DNA from: Streptomyces sp. Ag109_O5-1
Lineage (GTDB): Bacteria > Actinomycetota > Actinomycetes > Streptomycetales > Streptomycetaceae
Reading direction: 5' to 3'
Length of the DNA: 64,000 nucleotides
Assembly: GCF_003814875.1 (NCBI RefSeq)
Contig: NZ_RKQF01000001.1
Span: 186,001-250,000, forward strand
Position numbers and translations under genes: made by a program. Of the stretch, positions 9,386-18,885 are shown piece by piece (the first letter of the stretch is position 1; every line of letters begins with the position of its first letter). The notes under the pieces are model-generated. The model saw only the letters and a program-made list of their open reading frames with translations. It did no database searches and was not told the origin of the DNA.

Positions 9386-10053
9386 GCACACCTTCCGAGG
9401 ACCCCCGACTGCGGTTCGCCGGTACCGACCGGGCGTCCGGCCCCGGCACCCCCGACCTCGACGTCACTCTCCCGCCCGCGGATCCGGCCGCGACCCTGCA
9501 CCTTCCGCCGCCGGACGCGGAGGCGGCCGAGGGGGAGACCCGTTTCGGGCCCGGCGTGCCCGGTGCGGCGGACACGGCCGAGGACCGCGCGACGGGCATC
9601 TGGCGCGGCACGGTCACACCGGATGTGCCGTCCGGGGTGACCTCCCGGCGCCCTCGGCCGTGGTGGCGACGCGAACTGCGGTTCCTGCTGGTGGTGGTCG
9701 CGGTCGTCGTGGCCGTTGTGCTGGGCATGCGGTCCTGCACGGTGGCCGGACTGCACGTGCTGGGCGCCAAGGTCACGGCGCCCGAGGTCGGCCGCTGTGC
9801 GAAGACGGTCGTCGTCACCGGAGTCCTGCGGACGGACGGCCGCCCCGGCACCGTCGACTACCGCTGGAAGCGCAGCGACGGCACGGCCTCTGCCGTCCTG
9901 CACCAGGCGGTCGGCAGGAACGTCAGGAGTTCGGCGGTCGTGCTCCGCTGGAGCTTCGACGGCCGCGGCACCATGAAGGCCACCGCCACCCTCGAAGTGC
10001 TGTCGCCGGACCGGGTGACGGCTTCCGCCGGCTTCACGTACGCCTGCTCCTGA
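9382..10053 (+). CDS. Single-pass membrane protein sharing the kinase's extracellular domain type
   Basis: This 223-residue product overlaps the kinase stop codon, so the two are translationally coupled. Residues 1-99 form a Pro/Thr-rich cytoplasmic tail, residues about 101-116 are the membrane helix, and residues about 125-223 form an extracellular domain with Cys139 and Cys222. The outer domain parallels that of the kinase: an N-terminal Cys followed by (T/K)xVVxxxxxTDGxxGTxxYxW in one and TIVASVSVTTDGAADGTLYLSW in the other, ending in a terminal Cys. The Thr-rich tail could be a kinase substrate (inference). I know no named family for it. Confidence 0.85.
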   Translation: MSTPSEDPRLRFAGTDRASGPGTPDLDVTLPPADPAATLHLPPPDAEAAEGETRFGPGVPGAADTAEDRATGIWRGTVTPDVPSGVTSRRPRPWWRRELRFLLVVVAVVVAVVLGMRSCTVAGLHVLGAKVTAPEVGRCAKTVVVTGVLRTDGRPGTVDYRWKRSDGTASAVLHQAVGRNVRSSAVVLRWSFDGRGTMKATATLEVLSPDRVTASAGFTYACS

Positions 10054-10110
10054 TCACAGCCGACGAACCCTGGTCGCAACCGCCGTGGGCACCATCGGCT
10101 CTGATGACGG

Positions 10111-13100
10111 TCACCTGGCGAGGCCGTGTTCCGCGAGACCCGCCGCCCCACACTTCCGCGCGATGCTCCGGCCCCGGCTCAGCAGCGGGCCGGCCTCGTC
10201 CTGCGGGGCGTACTCGGCGAGCGCGTACAGCGCGCGGGCGTACTCCAGGCGCGCCGGACCGGGCGCGAGGACGGCGACCGCCTCGCGCAGCTGGGGCTCG
10301 CCCTCGGTCCCGCGCAGCTGCCCGACGGTCCGCAACACCCGCCCGAGCGCGCTGGGCGCTCCCCAGCTGCGGGCGACCGTCAGTTGCTCCTCGGCCAGAG
10401 CCAGCGCCTCGGCCCGCCGGCCGACGCCCGCGAGCGCTCGCACCCGCAGCAGCGACCACGGCCACCACGCGGGGTTGGCCGCCGCGGGCTGGAGATGCCG
10501 TACGTCGTCGAGGGCGGACAACGCCTCCTCGTACCGTCCCTCCGCGTTCAGCACCCGTGCCTCGCTCTCCCCCAGCAGCCGCTGCCCCTCGGCACCGCGG
10601 ATCCAGCCGCGCATCCGCTCCAGGCAGGCCCGAGCCCCGGCGGTGTCGCCGAGATCCAGCAGGACGGCGGTCAGGAAGGTGCGGCCCTGCGGGGCGCCCG
10701 GCGCGAGACCCCAGACCTCCGACTGGCCGACCGCGGTCTCCAGTGACCGGCGTGCCGCGTCCAGGTCCCCGTGGTTCCACTGGGTGAAGCCGCGCCACAG
10801 GTGGGTGGCGAGCACGGAGAACAGTGAGCCGCGCTCGACGGCACGGGCCACGGCGGCGTCCCACAGCTCGCCGACCTCCTCGTCGGCGAGGTGCAGCACG
10901 ATGGCGGCGGTGTACCAGAGCATCTCCTCCCCGGCGGCCTGGAGCACCCCGTCGGCGACGGCGAAACGGGCCGACTCGACGGCCCTGACCCGGTCGCTGC
11001 CGTCCGACGCGGCCTCCCGGGCGAGGTTGGCCGCAAGCATCCGGGCGCCGGGACCCTCGCCCTCGACGACCGGGTCCTCGGCGGTGCGCCAGAGCCGCTG
11101 GTCCAAGCCGTGCATGAAGCCGCTGATGCGCTCCAGCGCCAGCAGCCCCTGCCGTTCGTCGCTCAGCTCGACGGGCAGCCCCGCCGCCGCCCGGCGCGCG
11201 AACTCGGTGGCCTGGCCGTGGCCGCCGGCGAAGACCAGGAGGCGGGCGAGCAGCAGGGCCGCGACCGCCCTGCGACCGGGGTCGGTGAGCGTGTCGTAGG
11301 CCTGGCGCAGGTGTTCCACGGCGGCCGGGCCGTTGCCGAGCATCTCGGCGCGCCCGAGTTCGAGCAGCACCTCGGGGCGGTGTTCGGGGGCAGGCGGTTC
11401 GTCGAGCACACGGGCGAGATAGGTGGCGGCGGCGTCGGCGGCGCCCCGGCCCACGGCCTCGCGGGCCGCCGTACAGAGGATGTCCACGACATCCTCGTCG
11501 CCACGATGCGGGGCGAGCAGCAGCTGGGCCGCCGTACGCTCGGGCGGTGCGCCCGCGTCGGACAGCGCACGAGCCGCCTGTTCGTGGCGCAACTGCCTTT
11601 CCCCTGGTGGCAGTTCGCGGTAGATGGCGTCCCCGACCAAGGGGTGCACAAATGCGTGGGGTTGGCCGTCGGTCAGGATCTCGGCGTGGACGAGCGGCGC
11701 GATCGCCTGTGCCGCCTCCGCCTCCGGCCGCTCCATGAGCGCCGCCACCTCGGCGAGCGTTGCCGCCCCGTCCCCCAGAACGGCCACCGCCTGCGCCGCG
11801 GCCCGTGCCTCTTCGGGCAGCCGCGCGAGCCGGCCCAGCACCAGCCCGGACACCGCCCGCGCCCCGGTCTCCGCGACCTCCTCGCTGTGCGCGGCGTCGG
11901 GCCGGGTGCCGCGCGCGTGCAGTGCCCGCAGCAACTGCCGTAGCAGCAGCGGGTTTCCGGCCGTGGCGCGATGGCAGGCCGCCGTGAACTCCTCCTGCGG
12001 CTCTTCGCCGAGCGTCCGGCGCACAAGACCGGCGACACCGCTCGCCGTCAACGGTGTGGGCCTTATCCGCACCACCCAGGGGCCGGCCATCAGTGTCCCC
12101 GGCACCTCCTCACCCTGCTGCGGCTCCCCCGTTCGCAGCGTGAGGGCGACGAGCACCGGCAGCCCTTCCAGTCGGCTCGCCAGATACGCCAGGAACCGTA
12201 CCGAGCCGTTGTCGCACCACTGCAGGTCGTCCACGGCCAGCATCAGCGGCCCACGGGTCCAAACCAGCCTCCGCGTCAGCTCGCAGAGCCCGTTGAGCAC
12301 CGCGAAACTCTGCGGCTGCTGCCCTCGCACCGTTCCGAAGACCGCGCCCGCCGCGGCGGCGGACCCGGCGAAGAGCGCCTCCTGGCTGTTGCTCACCACC
12401 CGCTCGAACAACTGGCGCACGACACCGAAGCCGTAGTCCTTCTCCCGCTGGCTGCCCCTGGCGGTCAGGGTCAGTACCCGTTCCCCGGCCGCCAGTTCGC
12501 GGACCTCGCCGAGCAGGCGGCTCTTGCCGATGCCGGCCGGGCCCTCGATCAGCACGACCCCGGGACTGCCGTCCATGGCCGTGCGCAGGCTGTCGCGCAG
12601 CTCGGCGATCTGGAGGTCCCGCTCCACGAGCAGGTCGGTCCGTGCAGCGGGGCCGCGCCCCGGCCCCACCCCCGGCGGGTCGGACGTCCCGGCCGGCGCC
12701 GGGGCGATGCCCACCCGGGGCCGGGAAGGGGCATCCAGTGCGGGAGACTGGGCCAGGATCCCGGCTTCCAGGTCGCCCAGGGCCGTGCCCGGGGCTCCCG
12801 ATCCGGCCGGCAGCACCTTCCTCCCGCGGCGGAGCGTCTCCAGGGCGTCGGCCTGGCGGTGGGCGCGGTAGAGGGCGAGGGCGAGGAGGCGCCAGCGTTC
12901 CTCCCGCAGCGGGTTCTCGGAGACCAGGGATTCGAGTTCGGGGACGAGGACGGCGTCCTCTCCGAGGGCGAGGCGGGCGCCGAGCAGGTGTTCGCGGGCC
13001 AGCTCGCGCAGACCGGCGAGGCGCGCCGACTCCGGGCGGGCCCAGGGCTCGGTGGCGTACTCCGCGTAGGCCGGCCCCCGCCACAGCGCGAGCCCGGACT

Positions 13101-13506
13101 CCAGGACGGACAGCGCCTTCGACGGGCGGCCCTGCTCGGAGTGCACACAGGCGGACCGCAGCGCCTCCTCGAACCGCCAGGAGTCCACCGCGTCGTCGGG
13201 CAGCCGCAACGCGTACCCCGCCCCCTCGCTGACGACGACACCGACGCGTGCTCTCGCCGGCCGCTCCGGTTCGAGACAGCGCCTCAGGTGGGAGACATGG
13301 GCGTGCAGCGAGGCGGCGGCACGGGCCGGCGGCGTGCCGCCCCAGACCCCTTCGACCAACCGGTCGCGGCTGACGACGGAGCCCCGGGCGACGACCAGCA
13401 GGGCGAGCACGGCACGCTGCCGCCGCCCGCCCAGCTCCAGGGGCCGGTCCCGGAACTGGGCACCGACCTCACCGAGCACCGTCAGACGCAGTTCGTGCAG
13501 CGACAC
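10111..13506 (-). CDS. Second SARP-family regulator with canonical P-loop
   Basis: This 1131-residue paralogue of the regulator at 3.9 kb is transcribed toward the kinase operon. The winged helix begins at residue 5 (LRLTVLGEVGAQFRDRPLEL), followed by BTAD (DSWRFEEALRSA; LREERWRLLALALYRAHRQ), then an ATPase with GPAGIGKSRLL, Walker B LMLAVDDLQWCDN, and a C-terminal TPR-like region. Whole segments match the other SARP almost word for word (GDTAGARACLERMR; LWRGFTQWNHGDLDAARRSL versus LWKGFTQWRHGELVQARRSL), so they are duplicates that have diverged. The likely role is transcription activation of a secondary-metabolite or morphology locus; the target is unknown. Confidence 0.9.
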   Translation of the reverse strand: MSLHELRLTVLGEVGAQFRDRPLELGGRRQRAVLALLVVARGSVVSRDRLVEGVWGGTPPARAAASLHAHVSHLRRCLEPERPARARVGVVVSEGAGYALRLPDDAVDSWRFEEALRSACVHSEQGRPSKALSVLESGLALWRGPAYAEYATEPWARPESARLAGLRELAREHLLGARLALGEDAVLVPELESLVSENPLREERWRLLALALYRAHRQADALETLRRGRKVLPAGSGAPGTALGDLEAGILAQSPALDAPSRPRVGIAPAPAGTSDPPGVGPGRGPAARTDLLVERDLQIAELRDSLRTAMDGSPGVVLIEGPAGIGKSRLLGEVRELAAGERVLTLTARGSQREKDYGFGVVRQLFERVVSNSQEALFAGSAAAAGAVFGTVRGQQPQSFAVLNGLCELTRRLVWTRGPLMLAVDDLQWCDNGSVRFLAYLASRLEGLPVLVALTLRTGEPQQGEEVPGTLMAGPWVVRIRPTPLTASGVAGLVRRTLGEEPQEEFTAACHRATAGNPLLLRQLLRALHARGTRPDAAHSEEVAETGARAVSGLVLGRLARLPEEARAAAQAVAVLGDGAATLAEVAALMERPEAEAAQAIAPLVHAEILTDGQPHAFVHPLVGDAIYRELPPGERQLRHEQAARALSDAGAPPERTAAQLLLAPHRGDEDVVDILCTAAREAVGRGAADAAATYLARVLDEPPAPEHRPEVLLELGRAEMLGNGPAAVEHLRQAYDTLTDPGRRAVAALLLARLLVFAGGHGQATEFARRAAAGLPVELSDERQGLLALERISGFMHGLDQRLWRTAEDPVVEGEGPGARMLAANLAREAASDGSDRVRAVESARFAVADGVLQAAGEEMLWYTAAIVLHLADEEVGELWDAAVARAVERGSLFSVLATHLWRGFTQWNHGDLDAARRSLETAVGQSEVWGLAPGAPQGRTFLTAVLLDLGDTAGARACLERMRGWIRGAEGQRLLGESEARVLNAEGRYEEALSALDDVRHLQPAAANPAWWPWSLLRVRALAGVGRRAEALALAEEQLTVARSWGAPSALGRVLRTVGQLRGTEGEPQLREAVAVLAPGPARLEYARALYALAEYAPQDEAGPLLSRGRSIARKCGAAGLAEHGLAR

Positions 13507-13782
13507 GGGGGCATCAAATCAGAACATCGCCGCACCATTCCACAGCAATCCCACAACAGAAACATAAGCAATTCGCATGATCTCCAAATCCCGCATGTCC
13601 GGGGAAGGAGGAATCGGTCACCTCCGGCCGCGGCTCGCCGTTCTCATGGCACACACAGGTGCCTCCTTGTCACGTCGGTACCAATCCCACCCTCTCGGGA
13701 CTCAAGTCCCGCAAAGAGAACAGCGATCTTCCCGAACGGCCCTCCCCCGCTGCCATATTCGAAAGCCCCTTCGGAGGTGGCA
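13507..13782. promoter_or_regulatory. Divergent promoter region between the second SARP and the acyl-CoA carboxylase gene
   Basis: This 276-bp region is relatively AT-rich for the window around 13550-13600. It contains the perfect palindrome at 13696-13711, a CATATT hexamer at about 13753-13758 that could be a -10 box for the rightward gene, and the ribosome site CGGAGGTGG at 13772-13780. I see no gene inside. Confidence 0.45.
13696..13711. promoter_or_regulatory. DosR/DevR (OsdR)-box-like palindrome
   Basis: CGGGACTCAAGTCCCG is a perfect 7-bp-arm palindrome with a 2-bp centre. It matches the core of the mycobacterial dormancy box (GGGACT-N2-AGTCCC), which DevR/OsdR-type response regulators also use in Streptomyces. 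It lies 71 bp before the GTG of the carboxylase gene and 190 bp before the divergent SARP start. Direct sequence match; binding is inferred. Confidence 0.5.
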
Positions 13783-15027
13783 GTGACCCAAGAGGCGACA
13801 ACATCACGGGCGAAGCAGGCGCCTACGCGTGCGTTCGACCGTACAGTCGAGCGCATCGCCGACCTGGACGCCCGTCGGGCGCTGGCGGTGGCTCCGGGCG
13901 GGCCGAGAAGACGCGGGGAGTTCGGCGCTCGGGAGCGGATCGAACGGCTCCTGGACCCGGGCTCCTTCACCGAGACCGGCCTGTTCGTCAGAGCCAGAAC
14001 CGCCGACGACGACACCCGTCGGCCGTACGGCGACGGGGTGGTCACCGGACACGGCACAGTCGACGGCCGCCCGGTCTGCGTCTTCGCCCAGGACTCCACG
14101 GTCTTCGGCGGCAGCATGGGCGAGTCCTTCGGGGAGAAGACCGTCGCGCTGATGGACCTCGCCCTGAAGACCGGCTGCCCGGTCATCGGGCTCAACGACG
14201 GCGGTGGTGCCCGCATCCAGGAGGGCGTCGCCTCCCTCGCCCTCTACGCGGAGCTGGTGCGCCGCAACGTGCAGGCGTCCGGCGTGATCCCGCAGATCTC
14301 GGTCGTCCTGGGCCCGTGCGCGGGCGGAGCCGCCTACTCCCCGGCCATCACCGACTTCACCGTGATGGTGGACGGCGCCTCGCACATGTTCGTCACCGGC
14401 CCCGACGTCATCGAGACGGTCACCGGTGAGCGCACCACCGCCGAGGAGCTGGGCGGCGCCCGGGCCAGCAACACCGTCAACGGCAACGCCCACTTCCTCG
14501 CCGCCGACGAGGAGGACGCCCTGGAGACGGTGCGTGACCTGCTGTCGTACCTGCCCCCGAACAACCTGGAGCGTCCCCCGCAGTACGCCCCGCCGGGGTC
14601 CGTTCCCGACGGCGCACAGCTCGACCACGTCGTCCCGGACCGGCTCGGGCAGGCCTATGACATGCGTGACATCCTGCGCGCGGTCGTCGACGACGGCGAA
14701 CTGCTGGAGGTCCAGGAGCTGTTCGCGCCGAACATCATCTGCGCGCTGGCCCGCGTCGAGGGCTGTTCCGTCGGCGTCGTCGCCAACCAGCCGCTGCGCG
14801 CCGCCGGTGTCCTCGACATCGACGCCTCCGAGAAGGCGGCGCGCATCGTGCGCTTCTGCGACGCGTTCGGCATCCCCCTGCTCACCTTCGCCGACGTGCC
14901 CGGCTATCTCTCCGGTGTCCGCCAGGGGGCAGGCCGGGATCATCCGGCGCGGTGCCAAGCTGCTGTACGCGTACGCCGAGGCGACCGTCCCGAAGGTCAC
15001 CGTGGTGGTGCGCAAGGCGTACGGGGG
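13783..15027 (+). pseudogene. pccB: Acyl-CoA carboxylase beta (carboxyltransferase) subunit, frameshifted and 3'-truncated
   Basis: The GTG at 13783 follows CGGAGGTGG. The product matches propionyl/acetyl-CoA carboxylase beta chains ([65 protein letters not shown]). At about 14930 the reading shifts from frame 1 ([11 protein letters not shown]) to frame 2 ([21 protein letters not shown]). At about 15027, just after the conserved RKAYGG, family sequence stops and runs into the antisense of the neighbouring hydrolase gene, so about the last 100 residues of the C-terminal acyl-CoA-binding lobe are missing. The frameshift lies at a run of five Gs, so a sequencing error is possible for that part, but the truncation is not explained that way. 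Confidence 0.85.
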
Positions 15028-15029
15028 AG

Positions 15030-16148
15030 TGCTCCGAGCACCGCCGCGTTGGTGAGCCGGAAGTCCTTCACCGCGGGTGAGCCGGTGAGGAAGGTGGCGG
15101 CGTCCTTGGAGAACAGGAAGCGGTTGGTCGCCTCGATGTTCGTGTTGGAGGGCAGGTAGCTCGGCAGGTCGGCCTCGCCGTCCGGATCCCGTACGGCGCC
15201 GAGGCCGGCGATGGCCAGCAGGTTCATGGTCTCGGGGTTGAGCAGGACCGGGGCGGACAGCGTGCGCGACAGTGCTCCGCTGTCGAGTCCGGCCTGCACG
15301 ACACCGTAACCGAGGCCCACGTCGGGCAGGTTGGTGTCGTCCGGCATGCTTCCGCTCAGGTCGCCGAGCGTGGTGGAGACGGTGGTGTCGAGGGCGAAGT
15401 AACCGGCGCACTGGTTGTATCCGGCGTCGGCCGTGGTGGCGGGGTCGCCGTCGAAGTCCGCGGTGGCGAAGTATCCGGTGATCACCCCGCCGAGCGAGTG
15501 CCCGCCGCACAGCACCTTCCGCTTGCGCAGCCCCTGGTCGGGCAGCTCGGCGGTGAGCAGGTCGTACTGGTCCCGGACGGTCTGCTCGATGCCGAGCTTC
15601 GCCACCCACCCCAGCCGGTCGTTGCCGACGTACCCGGCGAAGGTGCGGCCCTCGACCTGCATGCCGCGGTAGTAGTAGTCGACGGCGGTGTGCTGGTCGC
15701 CGGAGGCGGTTCCGGTGTGGTCCTCCAGGCAGTTGGAGCGGCGGTCCAGTGCCCAGAACTCGATGTGCCGGCCCTGGGCGACGGCGCGCGCCACGGTGTT
15801 GCGGCCGACGCTGTCGAACGCTCCGGCCCCTTCCAGGATCCCCGGCTGGGCGACGAGGATCCGGTCGGCGTCGGCCGAGGCCGTGGGTCCGTCGGTGGCG
15901 CGGTAGCGCAGGTACGACAGCCAATCGCACGCCGCCGGACGGGCTCCGAAGGAGGCCGGCAGCGGCACCTTCACCCGCACCACCGACTCGCTCACGCCGT
16001 CGACCGGACCCGACGACGCCACGGCCGTCTCGGTCCGCGCGGCCGCCCCTTGCGCCTGCGGGGCGGCCGCGGTGAGCCCCCCGGTGGTCAACAGCACGGC
16101 GAGAGCGGCGCTGCGCCACGTCGTTCCTCTGCTGCGGCTCGTGTTCAT
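15030..16148 (-). pseudogene. Secreted alpha/beta-hydrolase (lipase-like), probably 3'-truncated
   Basis: The product starts with a signal peptide (MNTSRSRGTTWRSAALAVLLTTGG). It has an alpha/beta-hydrolase core with nucleophile elbow GGHSLGG and IEFWALDRRSN / LVAQPGILEG segments typical of secreted esterases. Near position 15030 (after [12 protein letters not shown]) the frame runs into the antisense of the carboxylase gene and ends at 14997 with an unrelated [10 protein letters not shown] tail, so the natural C-terminus and possibly the catalytic His are lost. The ATG at 16148 is chosen for the signal peptide; in-frame starts at 16181 and upstream exist. Substrate unknown. Confidence 0.7.
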
Positions 16149-16378
16149 AGCCGGAAGGTAGGACCGCGAGTTCCGCGCCATGGGGCCATGCTCACAAGAA
16201 CTCAGCAACCGATGGCTTCCTTGTCACCAACGGCGAAGCCATGACTGAGCCGTTGGTTCTGTCATCACGGTGACAAAGACCGGTCTCCATTCGTCGCTCC
16301 AGGGCAGAGCCACGGTGCCGTGACACCCCCGAGAATCTCCGGTACCTGCCGGCCATATCCACGGTGAAGGGAGCGAGG

Positions 16379-17916
16379 GTGGGACGTGCGCGCTTGTCCG
16401 CGCTGCTGGCGCTGCTCGCGCTGACCGGTTTCGTCACGACGCTCGACAACACGGTGGTCAATGTGGCCCTCCCGACCGTGCAGCGTGAACTGAGTGTGTC
16501 GGTACCGGACTTGGAGTGGGTGGCGAGCAGCTATGTGCTCAGCTTCGGCGCCCTGCTGCTGCCGGCGGGACGGCTGACCGATCCGCTCGGCCGCCGCTCG
16601 GTGGTGGCCACGGGGATCGTGGTCTTCACGACGGCCTCGGCCGCGGCGGCGCTCGCCGGCAGCGGGGGCATGCTCATCGCAGCGCGGACGGTGCAGGGGG
16701 TGGGTGCCGCGCTGGTCGTGCCGGCCTCGATGGCCGTCGTGGCGGCGGACCTCCCGGCGCACCGGCGGTCCACGGCCGTAGGGCTGTGGACGGCGGCCCT
16801 CGCGGTGGCGCTGGCGCTCGGCCCGGTGGTCGGCGGTTTCGTCACCCAACGGTGGTCCTGGGAGTGGGTGTTCGCGCTGAACGTCCCCTTCGGCCTTCTG
16901 ATGCTGCTGCTGGTGCCGGCGGTCCCGGCGTGTGCAACGGGGCCCGTGCGCCGCGGCCTGGACCTGCCGGGCGTGTGCTGGTCCGTCCTGTCGTTGTACC
17001 TCCTCACCTACGGTCTGGTCCGTGGCGGCGAGCACGGATTCACTGCCGTCTCCGTTCTCCTCTGTCTGGGTGTCGCCGCCGTCGCCGCCTGCGTGTTCGT
17101 GGTCGTCGAGGCCATGGCCGAGCGTCCGCTGGTCGACCTGCGGCTGCTGCGCGACGGGTTCCTCACCGGCGGGGTGCTCGCGCAGATGCTGTGGGGCATC
17201 GGCGTCAACGGCGTCTTCTTCTTCACGACTCTCTACCTCCAGCGCGTCCTCGGCTTCTCACCGACCAGGGCGGGTCTCGCCTTCCTGCCGCTGGCGGGTG
17301 CGCTGCTGCTGTGCACCCGCTCTCCGAGCGCGCCGCGCGGACACTGGGCGCGCATGTGTCGATCGCCGCGGGGCTGGGGCTGGTGGCGCTCGGGCTGCTG
17401 TACGTGTCGCGGACAGGGCTGCGGGCCGGCTACTGGGACGTGCAGCCGGAGCTGCTGCTGATCGGAGTGGGCTCGGCGCTCACCGGTCCTCTGACGGTGC
17501 GTTCGCTCATCCGGGTCCCGGAGGACAGTACGGGCATGGCCACCGGTCTCCTCAGCGCTGCCCGCGAGGTGTCGGGGGTCTTCGGCGTGGTCCTGGTGGG
17601 TGTGGTGCTCACCCGCCGCGAGCGCTCCGGGCTGCGGGCCGGGGCGGATCCCCGCAGAGCGTTCCTGGAGGGCTACGACCTCGGCCTGCGCCTCGCGGCG
17701 TGCTGCGTCCTGGCCGGCGCGCTGGTCACCCTCTTCAAACTGCACCGCCACGGCCGCCACCGGCGAACAGTGGCGCGGGGGCGGGGCCGGGTCCGGGTCA
17801 CGTCGGACCGTGACACTGCGTCAGTCCCAAAGCCGCTTACCAGTGAGGCAGTTGAGGCCGAACCGCCCGGTGCAACCACCGCCAGGCAACATCCAGCCAG
17901 CACAAACAACGCGTAA
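16379..17916 (+). pseudogene. MFS drug exporter (EmrB/QacA, DHA2 type), frameshifted
   Basis: The first 310 residues in frame 2 are a standard DHA2 transporter: motif TLDNTVVNVALPTVQ in helix 1, DPLGRRSVVATG, and helix 5 GPVVGGFVTQRWSWEWVF. Near 17318 the frame changes: LAFLPLAGALLLC continues in frame 1 as PLSERAARTLGAH, SIAAGLGLVALGLLYVS and STGMATGLLSAAREVSGVFG, ending at a TAA at 17916. A one- or two-base change thus splits the protein at about helix 9/10. The GTG at 16379 has AAGGGAG upstream and is preferred to the GTG at 16364. The rest of the sequence is well conserved, so this is either a recent mutation or a sequencing error. Confidence 0.8.
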
Positions 17917-18032
17917 AGCACATAAAAAGTACCCCGAGCGTGAGGTCGATTTCGTCGGAATCCTCGCCTCCGCACAGCGCAGGAGCGCGCCGTCGACGTC
18001 CGGAGAGAGCAGCGGGTGCTCCGCGCGGACGA

Positions 18033-18480
18033 TCACGGGCGCGCCGTATCGCCGATCGCGGTCAGGGTGTCCTTGACCAGGATGCGTAGCCAGCGGTGTG
18101 CGGCGTCGCGGTCGTGGCGGACGTGCCAGGCCAGGACGGCGGGGACGGCCGGCGCGTCGGTGGGCAGGGGGTAGGCCTGCAGCGGAGCCGGGAGCGCCTG
18201 GCCGCCGAGCAGCGCGGGAACAACCGTGACGAGGTCGTGGTCCGCCACGGTCCGCAGCGCCAGGGCCAGGGTGGGCACGGTGAATGCGACGCGTCTGCGG
18301 AGGTTGCGGGCCTCCAGCAGGTCGTCGATGCGGCTGCGGACGCGACCGCGGCGGGAGATCACGGCATGGGGCAGGGCGGCGAACCCGGTCCAGGTCGACG
18401 GGTCGTGGGGCAGGTCGTGACGGCCGACGACGACCAGCGCGTCGGTGAGCAGGGCCGTGGAGCGTGTGTCGGTGTGCGGC
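18033..18480 (-). pseudogene. LysR-family regulator, C-terminal fragment
   Basis: An open frame of about 149 codons without a start encodes the effector-binding lobe of a LysR regulator (TDALVVVGRHDLPHDPSTW; HAVISRRGRVRSRIDDLLEA; RVAFTVPTLALALRTVADHDLVTVVP; HDRDAAHRWLRILVKD). The helix-turn-helix and first lobe are missing. At about 18480 it abuts another gene fragment on the opposite strand. Relic, not functional. Confidence 0.75.
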
Positions 18481-18483
18481 GGA

Positions 18484-18676
18484 ATTCCTGAGCCAGCCGG
18501 GCCGCGCCATCCAGTCGGACCGTGAGCACCATCTCGTCCTGGAGCTGATCATGGAGAAGGACGGCGACAGCGCCGAGCGCGTCATGCGCGAGCATGTCAG
18601 GGCCAGCCGACGCGCGCTGCTGGCGGGCCTGCCCATCGCCGGCCGGCACGAGGGGCCAGACGGGGCACGCTCCTGA
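18484..18676 (+). pseudogene. GntR/FCD regulator, C-terminal fragment
   Basis: About 60 codons encode FLSQPGRAIQSDREHHLVL and AERVMREHVRASRRAL, the terminal helices of an FCD effector domain, which contribute metal- or ligand-binding His residues. There is no DNA-binding domain upstream, where a LysR fragment from the other strand begins instead. It ends at the TGA at 18674-18676. Confidence 0.65.
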
Positions 18677-18881
18677 TCTCATGCCCCGGCTCGGGATGGC
18701 TATAGGCGTGGTCACGGATGGCCGACCGGTACTCGTCGAGCAAGTGCCGGAGACGGGAGAGGTCACACGTCGGCAGCTGCACACCGGCGGCCATCGGGTG
18801 CACATGGGCGTCGGTGAAGCCCGGCAGCACCGCGGCTCCGCCCGCGTCGACGATCCAGACGCCCGAGTCGGCCAGGCCCGG
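18677..18881 (-). pseudogene. Amidohydrolase (YtcJ-like), N-terminal fragment
   Basis: Read leftward from the IS boundary, the sequence gives SGVWIVDAGGAAVLPGFTD, then AHVHPMAAGVQLPTCDLSRL and EYRSAIRDHAYSHPE. HVH is the first metal-binding motif of amidohydrolase-superfamily enzymes. It is cut on the right by the IS701-family element and on the left loses similarity by about 18680. No continuation is recognisable beyond the IS. Confidence 0.6.
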
Positions 18882-18885
18882 CTAG

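Noticed and set aside
11971..13782. Very long rightward open frame through the second SARP gene into the carboxylase gene
   Set aside because: It is antisense to a well-conserved SARP; composition is Arg/Pro/Gly-rich. Only the part from GTG 13783 is real.
16364..16378. GTG 16364 as start of the EmrB-type exporter
   Set aside because: GTG 16379 has a better placed AAGGGAG and gives the usual short N-terminus.
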